From IMG/VR virus record IMGVR_UViG_3300038410_000026, positions 31,393 through 95,392 of that record: a DNA stretch of 64,000 nt. One strand, written 5' to 3'. Shown here one piece after another: positions 53,201-60,822 of this stretch. The notes under the pieces are model-generated. The model saw only the letters and a list, made by a program, of their open reading frames with translations. It made no database searches and had not been told where the DNA came from. Each line of letters starts with the position of its first letter. Position 1 is the first letter of the stretch. A program made the translations under genes and the position numbers. This stretch comes from a virus.

Positions 53201-53896
53201 GCCCCTATCCCCCCGCCAGAAGCCCTGGCTGGAGCGGCAGCGGAAGCCGAAAAGCCGCCCAAGCCGAGAGTCAAAACGCCTCGCGCCAGAGCGGAGAAGC
53301 GGCAGCAGGCCAAGCGCAAGCAACCGGCCACCTATCGCACTTTGGGCGAGGAGGCCAGAAGAAGGGAAGAGGCGAACCGGGAGCAACTGGCAGCGCTGAA
53401 GCCTCCCTCGCAGGCCCAAACGCAGCGCGTTACCACCAAGGAGCCGCCCGCTGATTGGAAGTTCACCGGCAGCTACCGCAACGAGGCTGACATCTTCGAG
53501 GGCACCGGACCCGATGGCAGGCCCCGTGATTTCGCCTACGTTAAAGGCCGGTTCCCCGAAGATCCGCCCATCGAGATCAGCGCCGATAAAGAGCTTGGCC
53601 CGAACATTCAAGAGGTGATCGACGCCACCATGCGCAGGGCCATACAGCGATCCGAGGCAGAGCGGGCAAAAGAAGCTGGAATCGATTATGGCAGGATCAA
53701 AGCAGAAGAAAAGCCAACTCCAGCCGTGGAGATCAAAGCTTCCGAGGCTCCGCCTGCGGTCAGAGCGCCCGAACCCGCTCTGGAGCCGCAGCCTGAAACA
53801 GTCGAAAAGCCTCCGGCTGAAGCCGAGCGAACTCTTCAGGGACGACCGGGCGGGCGAGGGAAGCGCAGAGCAAGGAAGACCGTCCCAAAAAAGTAG
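50270..53896 (+). CDS. Large internal virion protein, upstream part of frameshift fusion
   Basis: GAGAGG precedes the ATG. The 1208-residue protein has an N-terminal charged region and a hydrophobic helical part near residues 210-290 (IPPVGAARALAALPKLARIA). Several hundred Ala/Pro-rich low-complexity residues follow, with short helical islands (RKAITDPQQAERFVNTLFRM, FEDLEKMQGEAQGNLKNAIG). It ends at a TAG directly behind the heptamer A AAA AAG. The next frame continues with protein-like sequence, so this is probably the upstream part of a longer protein. Both the short and the long form may be made. Confidence 0.75.
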   Translation: MADQQAIQVGSWEDLAEGYWNRLSDKKKTDPSLDAARRFFRENYIDEEGKLKKTASQEEFARTMHDKFPETFPYEEKDEKGNLVWRLDPNLVKQTVEQGPAGPQAAKAEKAAEGPPLLREAWEWTKGKLFTPFPKQVTGISIGERMGELREKGYKGLEEFQKAYKKKYGKEAPSSIELAKWIMNLTPGWGVGPQAAEEQIDIYTTPANILAMIPPVGAARALAALPKLARIAPWAIRGINLTTLAGIGEQGLKDLDDVLSNPTQEKLGRLSKDVLPIALMILSRMWSRRLPTARTQPQEGRPPAAAGEPGAPGGPGGPGAAPAPTPIRPTPEGPAPQAEPIAAMPRPSPEAAAPAESPQIGKARQNVAIARTAVERQANDIRAVEDQIQKRESDLLTATADEATKINRELDGSKGKKGQVTKEGLRQKRDRLQRRLDELKGNLGNAEATLTGIQHAEGFGRQPTMTEQMGAVAAAAEPAAPEAAPPTGPTVIHSGGAGAPPRAEGPQVAAAGAAPPGKATVTLEQEAPSLIVQMKDLLAEMERRAAEQKTPTAAAPRAAERPPVEAPRPAAGAPETAKPAAAPTRRGGRKAAKPPAAPPPAAAPPAAGKPLVAAPVPVQPPPAAPPAAAAAAIPEAKQTEIRNATGASPSQLQDFMGMRPEQLREAWYNNRQLNRPNIMQAIEMVADARGIPVKGKAQAGAEAPGATPAAAAPAAAPEPTYAEAMKPIVERARKAITDPQQAERFVNTLFRMKPEDLTKQFQSINPDKAIDPIYRAVFAARGIQIPRGLRGGRREQVAAARQAQAPLPPEKEQAAAAEEPAPDLPPRLRPESPEAMAEVGLPERLAYADPLAPGQADFRPRIDLYESLLKHNFEDLEKMQGEAQGNLKNAIGKVMAVKREAQKIVDSSQFSDAGLIEKWMDWPLTRLRDLFNKSLAKAAEKKQSPADVPAIKALDSIIGLREKTIARERAKAGAAAPAPIPPPEALAGAAAEAEKPPKPRVKTPRARAEKRQQAKRKQPATYRTLGEEARRREEANREQLAALKPPSQAQTQRVTTKEPPADWKFTGSYRNEADIFEGTGPDGRPRDFAYVKGRFPEDPPIEISADKELGPNIQEVIDATMRRAIQRSEAERAKEAGIDYGRIKAEEKPTPAVEIKASEAPPAVRAPEPALEPQPETVEKPPAEAERTLQGRPGGRGKRRARKTVPKK

Positions 53897-53925
53897 GGGA
53901 GCCAGAGACGGCGACTCCGGTTCCC
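53872..53925 (+). promoter_or_regulatory. Programmed -1 frameshift signal (dnaX type)
   Basis: The slippery heptamer A AAA AAG occupies 53887-53893 in the reading frame of the upstream gene and is followed at once by TAG. A Shine-Dalgarno-like AAGGAAG (53872-53878) lies about ten bases upstream, the stimulatory spacing known from E. coli dnaX. GGGAGCC (53897-53903) can pair with GGTTCCC (53919-53925, one G-U) as a downstream stem-loop, three bases after the slip site. A -1 slip leads directly into the long frame ending at 56502. Confidence 0.7.
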
Positions 53926-56502
53926 GAAGCTAAAGCGCCACCAACTGCGATCACTGCCCGACCGCCAGGACGTGAGCGCTATGTCGTCGCCCCACCCGAG
54001 AACGAAGAAGCCGCCGCCCATCTCCGTGACCTGGGGCTGAATCCCAATCAACGGCTCACCTACGTCGGGGAATACAAAGGCACTCAGAAATTCGTGGACG
54101 AATACGGTCAACTGACCCTTTTTCCGTCTACGCGCCAGGAAGAAATCTTCCGCCACTTAAAGCCCACGGCGGAACCGTTCGTCCCCGAAGGCGAGCGGTC
54201 CATCTTCAGGCCAGAACCATCCGGAACCGCAGGGCCGACGTGGTGGAAATTCGTCGATAAAAGAGAATTACTTGGACTTTACGACGCCGACCAGCGAAGC
54301 TTTCTGGGGCAAGACTTCGAGGTGGATTGGGGAGCTTGGAACAAGCTGGGAGGGGTCTCCGGGAAAGCACTCTTGAAGCAACCGGATGGCACCAAATGGA
54401 TGTTCAAGCTTCCGCTTTATGGGGAAGGCCCAGAGCCGTATGCCGAAGCATCCGGAAATTCAATTGCTAGGATGGTTGATCCTGGATCAGCAGTTGAAGT
54501 GCGCGTCATCAATTTGAACGGGAAACTAGGAACCATACAGAAATTGATTCCGCAAGCGAAGAACCTATTGGAATACGAAGACTCACCTGAATCACTTTCG
54601 AGTGATCACCCAAATGCGCTAGATTTCATCGAAGGCCATCAGCCGATTGATTTCTTGATAGGTAATACCGATGCTCACTATGGAAATTTCTTAATATTGC
54701 CAAATGATAAAGTGGTAGCGGTCGATAAGGGCTTCTCGTTCTGGGCCAGCCCACATCAGCTTCCGCCATCAGGAGCTGTCTATAGCGATCTCTGGAGTCT
54801 CATCTCCAAAGATAGGATAAATCCACACCCCGAGAACGCCGAGCGCACTGTGCGCATGATCGAGGCTCTCCCCGAGGCCGAAATCATCAAGGCCATGACC
54901 CCTTACGCCACCCGGCGCTGGCCGAACAATTCGGACATGCAGTGGGATGAGATCGAAAGGGTCTTAAACCGTAAGCGAAAGATCCGCAAGCTGATGGACG
55001 GCTTTTATGTCTTCGCTACCAATGACAGTAACTTTCGGCTGGCCAACTACGGTGGAAAGCTGCCGCTACTGCCGCCCGAAGGCGAGATGCGGATTCCAAC
55101 CGGATGGGAGGAAGCCCTGCCTCGGGAAGAGGATATATCCAGTATCGACGACCTGATGGATAACCTTCGCTTCAAATACGTACCCAAAAAAGGACCCTTC
55201 CCTCCGCTTCTCTGGGTGAATCCCTCTGGAGGGGAACTTCTGCGGCTCGCACAGGAGATATATACCGGAGAGGAAACACCGGCTTTTTACGGCATGTCGG
55301 TAGGCCCAGGGATATCTAGAACCCTGACGGACGTAGTGCCTAGTACTTTTAGGCCCAGCGCAAGGCGAAATGTGGCCAATTTCCAGCAAACGATCAGGAC
55401 AGCTTTCAGGGACGCGCTAGGAGGCGGCTTCCCAACTTTTTCGGCTGTGGTCTATCATCCCTACTTTGGATTGAGTCATCTGCGCTCCACCGCCATGCAC
55501 GAGATGGCGCACGCCTCGCTCTCGCGGGCCTATATGGCCGGAGAGGGACTGGAATCGCTTGACCCTTCCCGGATCAGGCACTGGGAAAAGGTCAAGTCCG
55601 GCCTAGGGAAGCATGGCTACGAGGTTGAGGAGCACCCGTTCGATGTTCTGACTGAGCTTATGGCTTATGGCCGTACAATGGGCCATAAGGAGTTGGGCAT
55701 AACGCCGCAGGAGATGGCCGAAGCCTACGGCGATGCCTTGGAGCACATTTATGAAACAGCAGGAGAAAAGGGCTTCGGCCCGTTCCGCTACGCGGTCCCC
55801 GAAGCCAAGCGCGTTTACCAGCAGGTTTTCAGAAGAATTCAAGAACGTCATGCAGGAGAGGGGGGACCACTTCGAGGAACTGCTGGAGGCGTTTCACCAG
55901 GGAGGGAAGCAGGCCGTGGTGGAGAAGTACTTGCGGCTCGCCGGGGTGGCCCCACCGGATACTGGGTCAGTCCCCGAGGAAAGCTCATTGAAATCCCATC
56001 CGGAAAAACCCACCCCGGAATCACCGAAGAATTTGAGCTTGCCGGAAAGCCAGCCCCCTACGTCGAACGCAACTGGGTCCGAGTCACCCAGAACCACGTC
56101 GAGCACGCCGAGAAAGCGCCGCTCACCGCTATCGCCACCGGAGTAGAGAAAGCCGTCGATTTTGCCCGCAACAGCGGCAATCGGGCGGTCTACGTCGAGG
56201 TGGTCCGCAAGGGCAAGCCCACCCCGGCTTCTGGCTATTATTGGGTGGATGATCTCATCGACGCTAACTTTAACCCCAAGAAAGCGACGAAGGCTCCCTT
56301 TGATCCATCCCTGATGGGCGGGGAGCGTGCTATCGTTCCGCCCAAGAAAGCTCTCGGCAAGCCTGCCCCTGAGCCGAAGCCTACTCGACCCGCGTTCCAT
56401 CCCGAGAGCCGCAGAGAAATATTGGGTCTTAGCAGGAAAGAAGAAACACCAGTCGAAGAAGAAATCGCGGCCATGCCGCCGCGTCCTAGGGAGGTAAAAT
56501 AA
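53893..56502 (+). CDS. Kinase-like and zincin-like polyvalent protein, entered by frameshift
   Basis: From 53893 this frame is open for 869 codons. It has no convincing start of its own (GTG 54094 lacks a ribosome site and would cut a domain). After an N-terminal region it carries GGVSGKALLKQPDG and IDFLIGNTDAHYGNFLI followed by VVAVDKGFSF, a pattern of HipA/PI3K-like kinases. It then has HEMAH (55498-55512), an HExxH zinc-metallopeptidase signature, with a downstream TELMAY glutamate. The C-terminal part has GYWVSPRGKLIEIPSG. Such multi-enzyme virion proteins are thought to be injected into the host. A likely local frame disturbance lies at 55825-55965. Total fusion length would be 2077 residues. 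Confidence 0.7.
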   Translation, partial: VGEPETATPVPEAKAPPTAITARPPGRERYVVAPPENEEAAAHLRDLGLNPNQRLTYVGEYKGTQKFVDEYGQLTLFPSTRQEEIFRHLKPTAEPFVPEGERSIFRPEPSGTAGPTWWKFVDKRELLGLYDADQRSFLGQDFEVDWGAWNKLGGVSGKALLKQPDGTKWMFKLPLYGEGPEPYAEASGNSIARMVDPGSAVEVRVINLNGKLGTIQKLIPQAKNLLEYEDSPESLSSDHPNALDFIEGHQPIDFLIGNTDAHYGNFLILPNDKVVAVDKGFSFWASPHQLPPSGAVYSDLWSLISKDRINPHPENAERTVRMIEALPEAEIIKAMTPYATRRWPNNSDMQWDEIERVLNRKRKIRKLMDGFYVFATNDSNFRLANYGGKLPLLPPEGEMRIPTGWEEALPREEDISSIDDLMDNLRFKYVPKKGPFPPLLWVNPSGGELLRLAQEIYTGEETPAFYGMSVGPGISRTLTDVVPSTFRPSARRNVANFQQTIRTAFRDALGGGFPTFSAVVYHPYFGLSHLRSTAMHEMAHASLSRAYMAGEGLESLDPSRIRHWEKVKSGLGKHGYEVEEHPFDVLTELMAYGRTMGHKELGITPQEMAEAYGDALEHIYETAGEKGFGPFRYAVPEAKRVYQQVFRRIQERHAGEGGPLRGTAGGVSPGREAGRGGEVLAARRGGPTGYWVSPRGKLIEIPSGKTHPGITEEFELAGKPAPYVERNWVRVTQNHVEHAEKAPLTAIATGVEKAVDFARNSGNRAVYVEVVRKGKPTPASGYYWVDDLIDANFNPKKATKAPFDPSLMGGERAIVPPKKALGKPAPEPKPTRPAFHPESRREILGLSRKEETPVEEEIAAMPPRPREVK
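55825..55965 (+). other. Local reading-frame anomaly in the polyvalent gene
   Basis: Within the open frame, this stretch encodes an unusual Gly/Arg-rich segment (AGEGGPLRGTAGGVSPGREA). The +1 alternative frame here encodes a helical, protein-like sequence (EEFKNVMQERGDHFEELLEA then FHQGGKQAVVEKYLRLAGVA). Sequence on both sides looks genuine in the main frame (VYQQVF before, GYWVSP after). Two compensating one-base changes or assembly errors, or an overlapping gene, would explain it. Confidence 0.5.
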
Positions 56503-56503
56503 C

Positions 56504-56701
56504 ATGTCGGTCGTATCTGAAAAACAGCGCCGCTTCATGGCGGTCCACGCCTACGGAAAGCCGCGCAAGCGGAAAGGTAAAAGGGGTCCCTCGCGGGCCG
56601 TGGCGCGGGAGTTCATGGAGAAATCACGCGGCATTCGCGGGTTGCCTGAACGGGCCGGAGGTAAGCGCGGGCGCAAGCGTGGCCGCTCCCGGCGCTATTG
56701 A
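56504..56701 (+). CDS. Small, highly basic protein
   Basis: AGGGAGG lies just before the ATG. The 65-residue protein contains SEKQRRFMAVHAYGKPRKRK and GKRGRKRGRSRRY. The start SEKQRRFM resembles a phage motif seen in small proteins near the end of late operons. It is the last rightward gene and converges with the replication region. A nucleic-acid-binding role is plausible from its charge. Confidence 0.65.
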   Translation: MSVVSEKQRRFMAVHAYGKPRKRKGKRGPSRAVAREFMEKSRGIRGLPERAGGKRGRKRGRSRRY

Positions 56702-56992
56702 TCAGCGCAGGTAGCCCATAGGCTTGCCACTGAGAGTGAAGACGAGCGACGGTCCATTGACAACATGTAAGGCCACTGAGCCTAGCATCCGCTCCTCGGA
56801 AAAGTCCAGACCGAGGACGTTGATGATTTCTTTCGCCTGCTGCCAGTCCTGGATCTCGCCTTTGCGGCGGGCTGTGTGCAGCTTCTTGACGTTGGTGCGA
56901 TGCCTCCGCTCCGCCGCCCTCCGCAGGTTTCGCTCATGCAGCCCCTCGCAATCGTTATGAATCCTCTCCCGCTGCTCTGGCGTTAGCGCCAT
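56702..56992 (-). CDS. Hypothetical basic protein
   Basis: AAAGGAGG sits just upstream of ATG 56992. The 96-residue product is very basic at its N-terminus (RERIHNDCEGLHERNLRRAA, ERRHRTNVKKLHTARRKGE) and beta-rich toward the end. Its start lies inside the RusA gene, so it is coupled to it. It is the last gene of the leftward replication operon. No family is recognised. Confidence 0.65.
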   Translation of the reverse strand: MALTPEQRERIHNDCEGLHERNLRRAAERRHRTNVKKLHTARRKGEIQDWQQAKEIINVLGLDFSEERMLGSVALHVVNGPSLVFTLSGKPMGYLR

Positions 56993-57398
56993 GGCTGCCT
57001 CCTTTCGTCAAAATTATCACTGTCTTATAGTGGTCGCAAATGATCGCTGGACGCAGAATCACCGTGCCGTTGCATTGCGCGATGCTATCGTTCCGGATCA
57101 CTCCATAGTCTTTGAGCAGATCCAGCAACGTGGTCAACATGTTGTCGCGGTCGCTGCGGCGATCCAGAACCCAAAAGGTCACGTCCAGATCTGGATGCAG
57201 AAGATTTAAATCGCGGCATTCGGCGGGGATTTGAACCGCCAGCCGGTCGAGTTCCGTCTGAAGGCCCTCGTCCTTGTACATCCCCCGGCCCTTGCCGAAG
57301 CGGCGGGGACGGTAGGAGTTCTTTTTCGCGGGGAGTTTCCCCCAGAGGGTTATCTCGACCGCCCCCTGCGATGTTGAAGATCGTGGCAGTTTGGGCAC
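56955..57398 (-). CDS. rusA: RusA-family Holliday junction resolvase
   Basis: The 147-residue protein has the RusA pattern: GKLPAKKNSYRPRR near the start, then PDLDVTFWVLDRRSDRDNML and LLDLLKDYGVIRNDSI. The acidic residues in DRRSDRDN and the late RNDSI aspartate match the metal-binding sites of the family. RusA cuts Holliday junctions during recombination and clears branched DNA before packaging. The GTG at 57398 is the only in-frame start seen, and it lies within the HNH gene. A dispersed palindrome copy lies inside the gene. Confidence 0.8.
   Translation of the reverse strand: MPKLPRSSTSQGAVEITLWGKLPAKKNSYRPRRFGKGRGMYKDEGLQTELDRLAVQIPAECRDLNLLHPDLDVTFWVLDRRSDRDNMLTTLLDLLKDYGVIRNDSIAQCNGTVILRPAIICDHYKTVIILTKGGSHGANARAAGEDS
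57181..57198. repeat. Copy 4 of dispersed CCAGATCTGG palindrome
   Basis: ACGTCCAGATCTGGATGC lies within the RusA gene, encoding the PDLDV residues there. The same PDLDV codons carry copy 5 in the replication initiator gene. Confidence 0.6.
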
Positions 57399-57697
57399 AA
57401 GGCTCGTAAATTGGAAAGTTTATGCCCTCCGCCTTTCGAGCGGAAGACGATGTGATGAGACTGCAACTCCTCCACCCGGCCACATTCATCACAGCGCCAG
57501 TTTTGGGCTGCGAAAACCTGCTTGGCGCGGCGGCGTAGGACATCTTCCACCAACCGTTGCACGGTTTCCGATTCATGACTGCCGGTGAGTACGGACACGC
57601 AGGAATCGCCTTCCCAGGCCGCATAGCAGTACCCCTGACGGGTCTTCCCGCCATGGATAGTTAACCCTGTTAACCTTTCTGCCTTGGATTTGGTCAT
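57350..57697 (-). CDS. HNH endonuclease
   Basis: The 115-residue protein begins at ATG 57697, coupled to the preceding stop as ATGA. Its C-terminal half is a standard HNH domain: CDECG, then LQSHHIVFRSKGGGHKLSNL, and LCPNCHDLQH, giving four zinc ligands and the HH pair. In phages these enzymes may act in packaging, recombination or host DNA degradation. The N-terminal half is an uncharacterised beta-rich segment. Confidence 0.8.
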   Translation of the reverse strand: MTKSKAERLTGLTIHGGKTRQGYCYAAWEGDSCVSVLTGSHESETVQRLVEDVLRRRAKQVFAAQNWRCDECGRVEELQSHHIVFRSKGGGHKLSNLRALCPNCHDLQHRRGRSR

Positions 57698-57951
57698 GTG
57701 CGGAACTGATCGGCCTTGGGGCAATCGATAAAATGCGAGAGGCCGTTTTCCGAATACGGCCCCACGCGACCATTCTTGTGGCGCACCCAATAAATGGGCG
57801 ATCCACAACCTTTGCAGCGGCCTTTATCGCCGATATTGCGAAGCAATGCCAAGATGTTTCCCTTGGCTACGGCAAGCTGGCGCTCCAGTTCTCTAACCTC
57901 TGTTCCTGCGGCGGGGGTGCCCACGTCTCCTCTCTTTCCTGGGCCATCCAT
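57694..57951 (-). CDS. Small zinc-binding protein
   Basis: The 85-residue protein has a leucine-rich helix (VRELERQLAVAKGNILALLR). A putative zinc site follows, with CKGCGSPIYWVRHKNGRVGP and then HFIDCPKADQF. That C..C...HF..C pattern is widespread in phage and bacterial small proteins. The ATG at 57951 lies inside the preceding gene; a GTG further in at 57924 is an alternative. Its stop overlaps the HNH start. Confidence 0.65.
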   Translation of the reverse strand: MDGPGKRGDVGTPAAGTEVRELERQLAVAKGNILALLRNIGDKGRCKGCGSPIYWVRHKNGRVGPYSENGLSHFIDCPKADQFRT

Positions 57952-58613
57952 TCAATCGAGCACTCTTGGATCAAGCGGGCCAGGATGACGCCGTGGCTGG
58001 CGGAGCCGCAATAGCTCTGAATCCTCCCGTCATTGACAAACGATTGCCAAAGGGAAGCGATGTCCTGGGTGGTGGCGATGGTGATCACGACAGGGGTGGC
58101 TTCGCCTTCCGCGATCAGCTTCTGTTCCTCAGCCCAGGACCGGAATTTGGTGGCGGTCATCGAAAGGGCTTTGTCGATATATTTCTCGTGGTTTACGCAA
58201 CTTTGATCAGTGAACTTCGAGAGCACATTTAGCTTGGTGGGGCCAAGCTGCTCATATTTCTCCAGGCTGAGATTTGGCCATTTGCTGGCTAAACGCTTTA
58301 CTTCGTACAGGTTGGATCGAGACAGTTGCATGGCTTCGCACACTCCCCTGAGCAGAAAGTCCTCGAAGTTGCGATAGCCTCGACTGCGATAGATTTCGGG
58401 ATCTTTCTGGATCAGCAGGAGCATCCTGCCAATGATGGGTTTTAACCGATTGCTCTGACGGTCGAGGTAGTTGAGCGCCTTGCAGCAGGTTTCCAAACCG
58501 CCGTACAGCCACTCACCGGAGCTTGACGCCGGAACCACCACCTCGATTTGAGAATCCTCTTCGAGCAGTTCCCGAAGAAGGGCCTGTTCATCGGTGGTCA
58601 ATTTGTCTTTCAT
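57867..58613 (-). CDS. Hypothetical replication-region protein
   Basis: The 248-residue protein is mainly helical. Recognisable stretches include LETCCKALNYLDRQSNRLKP, MLLLIQKDPEIYRSRGYRNF and EAMQLSRSNLYEVKRLASKW. The middle part (FEDFLLRGVCEAMQLSRSNL) resembles plasmid and phage proteins with DUF3102-like or partition-type helices. I cannot name it. It lies between the helicase and the nuclease genes and is probably part of replication control. Confidence 0.65.
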   Translation of the reverse strand: MKDKLTTDEQALLRELLEEDSQIEVVVPASSSGEWLYGGLETCCKALNYLDRQSNRLKPIIGRMLLLIQKDPEIYRSRGYRNFEDFLLRGVCEAMQLSRSNLYEVKRLASKWPNLSLEKYEQLGPTKLNVLSKFTDQSCVNHEKYIDKALSMTATKFRSWAEEQKLIAEGEATPVVITIATTQDIASLWQSFVNDGRIQSYCGSASHGVILARLIQECSIEWMAQEREETWAPPPQEQRLENWSASLP

Positions 58614-58619
58614 GGAGGG

Positions 58620-58775
58620 TTATCCGAACTGAATTTTAGAAGGCAGCCGCGCTCCACACACCAAACAGACTTGATAATCCTTTCCGTCAATCTTGCGGGG
58701 AAAAGTGAGACGGGGATGCCTGCACACAAAAAGGCCAATCAGCCAATTTGTGGCGCTTTTCAGGATTTTCATCAT
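58620..58775 (-). CDS. Small Cys-rich protein
   Basis: AGAGGAG precedes two adjacent ATGs at 58775 and 58772. The 51-residue protein has the layout LFVCRHPRLTFPRKIDGKDY then VCLVCGARLP, a Cys/His zinc-site pattern found in tiny phage proteins. Its start overlaps the stop of the helicase gene by four bases. Confidence 0.65.
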   Translation of the reverse strand: MMKILKSATNWLIGLFVCRHPRLTFPRKIDGKDYQVCLVCGARLPSKIQFG

Positions 58776-60196
58776 GCGCTCCTCTCGTTTATTTCGTCTT
58801 GAGTCTTGTCCTGAGCCTGGGCGGAAGTATATGACGTACTGGCCGTACTGTCAACCTCCACAAAACGGGTAAACTGGCCTTCAAAACGCATGTTCACATC
58901 GCCCTGCGGGCCGTTCCTGTGCTTTCTGACCAGCAGTTCAGCCTTGCCTTTCAACTCCGCCCGATTGGGTTTGTCCATCTCCTCGCGGTACATGAACATC
59001 ACCACATCGGAATCCTTCTCAATCGAGCTACTTCCATGCAGATCCGACAGCTTCGGCTTCAGGTCGGAAGTCCTTCGGGCGCGGGCGCGGCTCAGTTGAG
59101 AGACCAACAGGATGGCCACTCCGAACCGCTTGGCGTACATGTGAATGTTGCGTGTAATGTACGGTATAGCTTCTTCCTCTCTGTGAAATTTGATTGGATT
59201 TTTCTCGTTCTGCCAGTCCATGATCTGCAAGTAGTCGATCACCACTAGCTTGATGGCCTTCTCGCGCACCATGCGGCTGATCTTTGCGTGGAGATCGGAG
59301 ACGGTCAGGAAGCCGTCATCATCGATGTAGATCGGATAATGGGAGATGTGCTTCATCACGAACATCGCATCCCGCCGTTCGCCGTAATCCATCAAGTTAC
59401 GCTTGATCTTCCATAGCGGGATCATGGCTTCAGAGGCCACCATGCGCTGAATCAAATCCTCCCGGCTCATCTCCAAAGAGAAGAACAGGACTGGAGTATC
59501 CTTCCGTGCTATGTAGTGGGAAATATTGAGCGCGAAAGCGCTCTTGCCGCCCGTGACATCTCCCCCCAAGGTGTACACCTTACCGGGTATGATGCCGTAG
59601 ATTATTTCGTCGAGCTTGGGGTAGCCGGTCGAAATCGGGGGACTGGCCATGGGGCTCAGGACGGCGTTGATTCCACCCTCGGTCACCTCGATCAATTCCC
59701 CTGGGTTTAGGATGCGGCGGTCGGCGCTGAGAAAAGACTCGATCTCATGGAGGCTTCCCTCCATCGAGTTCATGGCTTCGAGCGGGTCCGAGCCGCCCAT
59801 CACCGACTGGGCCGCATTGCGGCAGGTGAAGATCATGCGCCGCCCCGCCGATTTGGAGCGAATGATCCGCACATAGCTCTGGAGATTGAACAGTTCAGGC
59901 AAGCCCGCATCGAGCGAGGAGAGGTAGGCGATGCCGTCCACCGACTCCAGTTCACCATTCGAGAGAAGTTCGTTCGCTACCGTCACCCGGTCAATGTGAT
60001 CGCCGCGCCGGTACAGATCCTGAATACGGCGATAGATGATCTGGTGCTTGTGCAGCGCAAAGTCGCCTTCTGACAGAAACTCCGCCACCGAGGCGTAGTT
60101 CGAACCGTTCATCAGAATCGAGCCGAGAACGTACTGCTCCGCTTCGATGTTTACCGGAAGTCCTTGATTTTTAGGAAGTTGTTTACGGGTAGCCAC
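58772..60196 (-). CDS. dnaB: Replicative DnaB-type helicase
   Basis: The 474-residue protein has the DnaB N-terminal domain (LPVNIEAEQYVLGSILMNGS) and a RecA-like core. Walker A is GDVTGGKS at residues 212-219, where most relatives read GRPSMGKT. Walker B is LVVIDYLQI with D321. It also has LLVSQLSRARARR and SIEKDSDVVMFMYRE near the end. It unwinds the fork on the lagging strand and would be loaded by the initiator. The start is GTG 60196 with only a weak ribosome site. Its stop overlaps the next small gene. Confidence 0.9.
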   Translation of the reverse strand: MATRKQLPKNQGLPVNIEAEQYVLGSILMNGSNYASVAEFLSEGDFALHKHQIIYRRIQDLYRRGDHIDRVTVANELLSNGELESVDGIAYLSSLDAGLPELFNLQSYVRIIRSKSAGRRMIFTCRNAAQSVMGGSDPLEAMNSMEGSLHEIESFLSADRRILNPGELIEVTEGGINAVLSPMASPPISTGYPKLDEIIYGIIPGKVYTLGGDVTGGKSAFALNISHYIARKDTPVLFFSLEMSREDLIQRMVASEAMIPLWKIKRNLMDYGERRDAMFVMKHISHYPIYIDDDGFLTVSDLHAKISRMVREKAIKLVVIDYLQIMDWQNEKNPIKFHREEEAIPYITRNIHMYAKRFGVAILLVSQLSRARARRTSDLKPKLSDLHGSSSIEKDSDVVMFMYREEMDKPNRAELKGKAELLVRKHRNGPQGDVNMRFEGQFTRFVEVDSTASTSYTSAQAQDKTQDEINERSA

Positions 60197-60214
60197 CTGT
60201 ATTTTTCTCTCGTT

Positions 60215-60535
60215 TCAATCTTCCGGGAGAGCTTCTATGCCATCGGCTGGCGGGAAGTACGCGCCATGCCACCTGCGCAGCTTGGCGGGCATGGGGAGCC
60301 GTTCCTCCTCGGCCACGATCTTGTCGAACAGCCAGTCAAGATCGTTTTGATCGGCGGGCAGCTTGCAGTCCACCGCCCTGTCCCCAAAGATTTCCTGTAC
60401 TGTCTTGTTGTGGACGATGCTGGCTACGGCTTTGGTGTATGCCGACAGGGATTTCGCTGTGGAGGGGAATCCCGGCATGTAGGCGATCTCAGCTAGTTTC
60501 CTGTTGACGGCTGAGAGTTTTTCTTTCTCGCTCAT
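60215..60535 (-). CDS. Hypothetical replication-region protein
   Basis: The 106-residue protein contains MPGFPSTAKSLSAYTKAVAS, DLDWLFDKIVAEEERLPMPA and KLRRWHGAYFPPADG. The WHGAYFPPADG end with a helical core resembles small phage replication accessory proteins, and its place directly before DnaB would suit a loader or regulator. This is only a positional inference. Its ATG overlaps the preceding stop. Confidence 0.6.
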   Translation of the reverse strand: MSEKEKLSAVNRKLAEIAYMPGFPSTAKSLSAYTKAVASIVHNKTVQEIFGDRAVDCKLPADQNDLDWLFDKIVAEEERLPMPAKLRRWHGAYFPPADGIEALPED

Positions 60536-60801
60536 TTCGCCTCCGCTGATTGTTCTTCCAATGGCCGAGATTCACGCCAGACCACAGTTACCGTCACGAC
60601 TCCGCTCACCGATTTTCCGCTTTTATTGTTGGCAGCCTTCACGGCCATTACACTTAACTTCCGAGGGTCGATGTCCACGTTATATCTAAATGATTCTTCG
60701 GCAACCGCCCTGCGGAACACATTCCCTCCGTCTTCTTCGAACTTCCGATAAACCTTTCTAGTTCCTACACATCCGGAATAAATCCTATGGTTGTTCTTCA
60801 T
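60532..60801 (-). CDS. Hypothetical protein
   Basis: The 89-residue product is basic at the start (YSGCVGTRKVYRKFEED) and beta-rich toward the end (SGKSVSGVVTVTVVWRESRP). The gene is coupled to the next by an ATGA overlap. No family is recognised. Confidence 0.55.
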   Translation of the reverse strand: MKNNHRIYSGCVGTRKVYRKFEEDGGNVFRRAVAEESFRYNVDIDPRKLSVMAVKAANNKSGKSVSGVVTVTVVWRESRPLEEQSAEAK

Positions 60802-60822
60802 GTGCCGCTCCCCGTTCCAAAT

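Noticed and set aside
54094-56502. Independent gene beginning at GTG 54094
   Set aside because: There is no ribosome site, and protein-like sequence continues upstream in the same frame to the frameshift signal.
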